Assembly (NCBI GenBank): GCA_937927975.1
Contig: CALEZT010000212.1
Location: 1 to 7,025, forward strand
Source: an uncultured Phycisphaerales bacterium
Lineage (GTDB): Bacteria; Planctomycetota; Phycisphaerae; Sedimentisphaerales; Anaerobacaceae
DNA: 7,025 nt
Direction of reading: 5' to 3'
The notes under the pieces are model-generated. The model searched no databases, was not told the DNA's origin, and saw nothing but the letters and a program-made list of their open reading frames with translations. Shown here one piece after another: positions 6,216 to 7,025 of this stretch. The position numbers and the translations under genes were made by a program. Position 1 is the first letter of the stretch, and each line of letters opens with the position of its first letter.

Positions 6216-7025
6216 ATGGCGCCGAGCTTAGTGCGACCTCCCAAGCGGAATTCTCGGGCTTTGCCCCTGTCTGGGATGAGTAGGATCTCTGGTGGCGAGT
6301 TTGCCTTCATCTTGTCGGTACTTGTGATGGTCGCCGCGACCGTTTGGGCATATCGGGGACTGGTGCTGAGCCTCTTTCGTGAATGGCAGGCGAGCAGTGA
6401 CTATTCCGCCGGGCAACTGGTTCCGCCGGTTGCTGTTTTTCTTGTGTGGCGAGAGAGAAGAGCGCTCAGACAATGTTCGCTCGTTCCTTGTTGGTGGGGC
6501 GGGATAGGCCTGCTTCTTCTGTCGCAGATGGTGCGGGCCTATGGATATCTGTTCATGGCTTGGTCCGCCATGCAATATGCAATCGTTCTGACCATCGCGG
6601 GTCTAGTCCTTCTGGTCGCAGGCTGGCAGGTGCTGCGAAAAGTCTCGTGGATTCTGCTCTTTCTGTTTCTGATGTTTCCCTTACCCGAGAGCCTGCACAG
6701 GGTGATCGGCGGCCCACTCCAGAGGCTCGCCACCACGGGATCTGTGTTCTTGTTGGAGGTGGTTGGGACGCGGGTGAGCCAGCAGGGGAATGTTGTGATG
6801 CTGGGCGACAACACGCCTATGGCCGTGGCGGAGGCTTGCAGCGGGCTTCGGATGCTTACCGCTTTCATCATTGTCGCGGCCTTCATTGCTTATATGGTCA
6901 AGCGGCCCCGGTGGCATAAGGCCATCCTGCTGGCGTCGAGCATCCCGGTCGCGGTCGCCTGCAATATCATCCGCATCTTCCTTACCGCGATGATCATGCT
7001 CTACGTGAGCGTCGAGCTGGGCGAG
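6216..7025 (+). CDS. Exosortase (3' partial)
   Basis: The frame is open from ATG 6216 to the right edge (270 residues). Exosortases are multi-pass membrane Cys proteases/transpeptidases that cut C-terminal PEP-CTERM-type signals, with Cys, Arg and His as active residues. Visible here: a short basic N-terminus, several hydrophobic segments (about 29-54, 66-78, 94-106, 113-137, 145-155, 211-229, 236-265), FPLPESLH (154-161), PLQRLAT, GNVVML (191-196), AEACSGLR with candidate nucleophile Cys208, and NIIR with Arg253. The third residue, a His expected shortly after, lies beyond the window. Together with EpsI directly upstream the family call is firm; the subtype is not. The stretch is near full length for the family, so only the last helix or so is missing. 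The targets could be proteins elsewhere in the genome; the giant gene's tail lacks a PEP motif. Confidence 0.92.
   Translation, partial: MAPSLVRPPKRNSRALPLSGMSRISGGEFAFILSVLVMVAATVWAYRGLVLSLFREWQASSDYSAGQLVPPVAVFLVWRERRALRQCSLVPCWWGGIGLLLLSQMVRAYGYLFMAWSAMQYAIVLTIAGLVLLVAGWQVLRKVSWILLFLFLMFPLPESLHRVIGGPLQRLATTGSVFLLEVVGTRVSQQGNVVMLGDNTPMAVAEACSGLRMLTAFIIVAAFIAYMVKRPRWHKAILLASSIPVAVACNIIRIFLTAMIMLYVSVELGE

Noticed and set aside
6446..6919. Plus-strand open frame of 157 codons inside the exosortase gene
   Set aside because: It is out of frame with the exosortase, which carries AEACSGLR and NIIR. It appears as a separate ORF only because the true gene runs off the window without a stop.

Overview
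The window looks like a chromosomal fragment from a GC-rich, envelope-bearing bacterium with large modular surface proteins and an exosortase locus. A planctomycete or a similar environmental Gram-negative lineage fits best. That placement is inferred from gene content and style, because no marker gene is present. Four plus-strand genes were found: one cut at the left edge, two complete and one cut at the right edge. No RNA gene, insertion sequence, CRISPR array or minus-strand gene could be supported.

Region 1 (1-4355) is the 3' part of a very large secreted or surface protein gene. It starts with a tandem array of 213-bp units, each coding one 71-residue divergent InlB B-repeat domain: ten full copies and one partial, with no length variation. 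After the array come an Ig-like domain, a probable seven-bladed beta-propeller, a ZU5-like beta domain and a C-terminal sorting-type tail (Gly-rich stretch, Cys, hydrophobic helix, basic end). The gene starts upstream of the window.

Region 2 (4356-4563) is non-coding. It holds two hairpins, the second followed by a T-rich run, so it probably terminates the big gene.

Region 3 (4564 to the right edge) is a short operon-like cluster: a WecG/TagA/CpsF-family (GT26) glycosyltransferase, an EpsI-domain protein and an exosortase. EpsI and the exosortase are 1 bp apart and surely co-transcribed. Such clusters belong to exopolysaccharide and exosortase loci. The glycosyltransferase would add a sugar to a lipid-linked glycan, and the exosortase would process proteins with C-terminal tripartite signals at the membrane. 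The exosortase is cut before its expected catalytic His.

The points most worth a second look are the higher-order A-B-C-D organisation of the repeat array, with chimeric units that record past recombination, and the sorting tail of the giant protein. That tail carries an invariant-Cys-style motif rather than PEP, although an exosortase is encoded next door. I see no clearly unprecedented system here.
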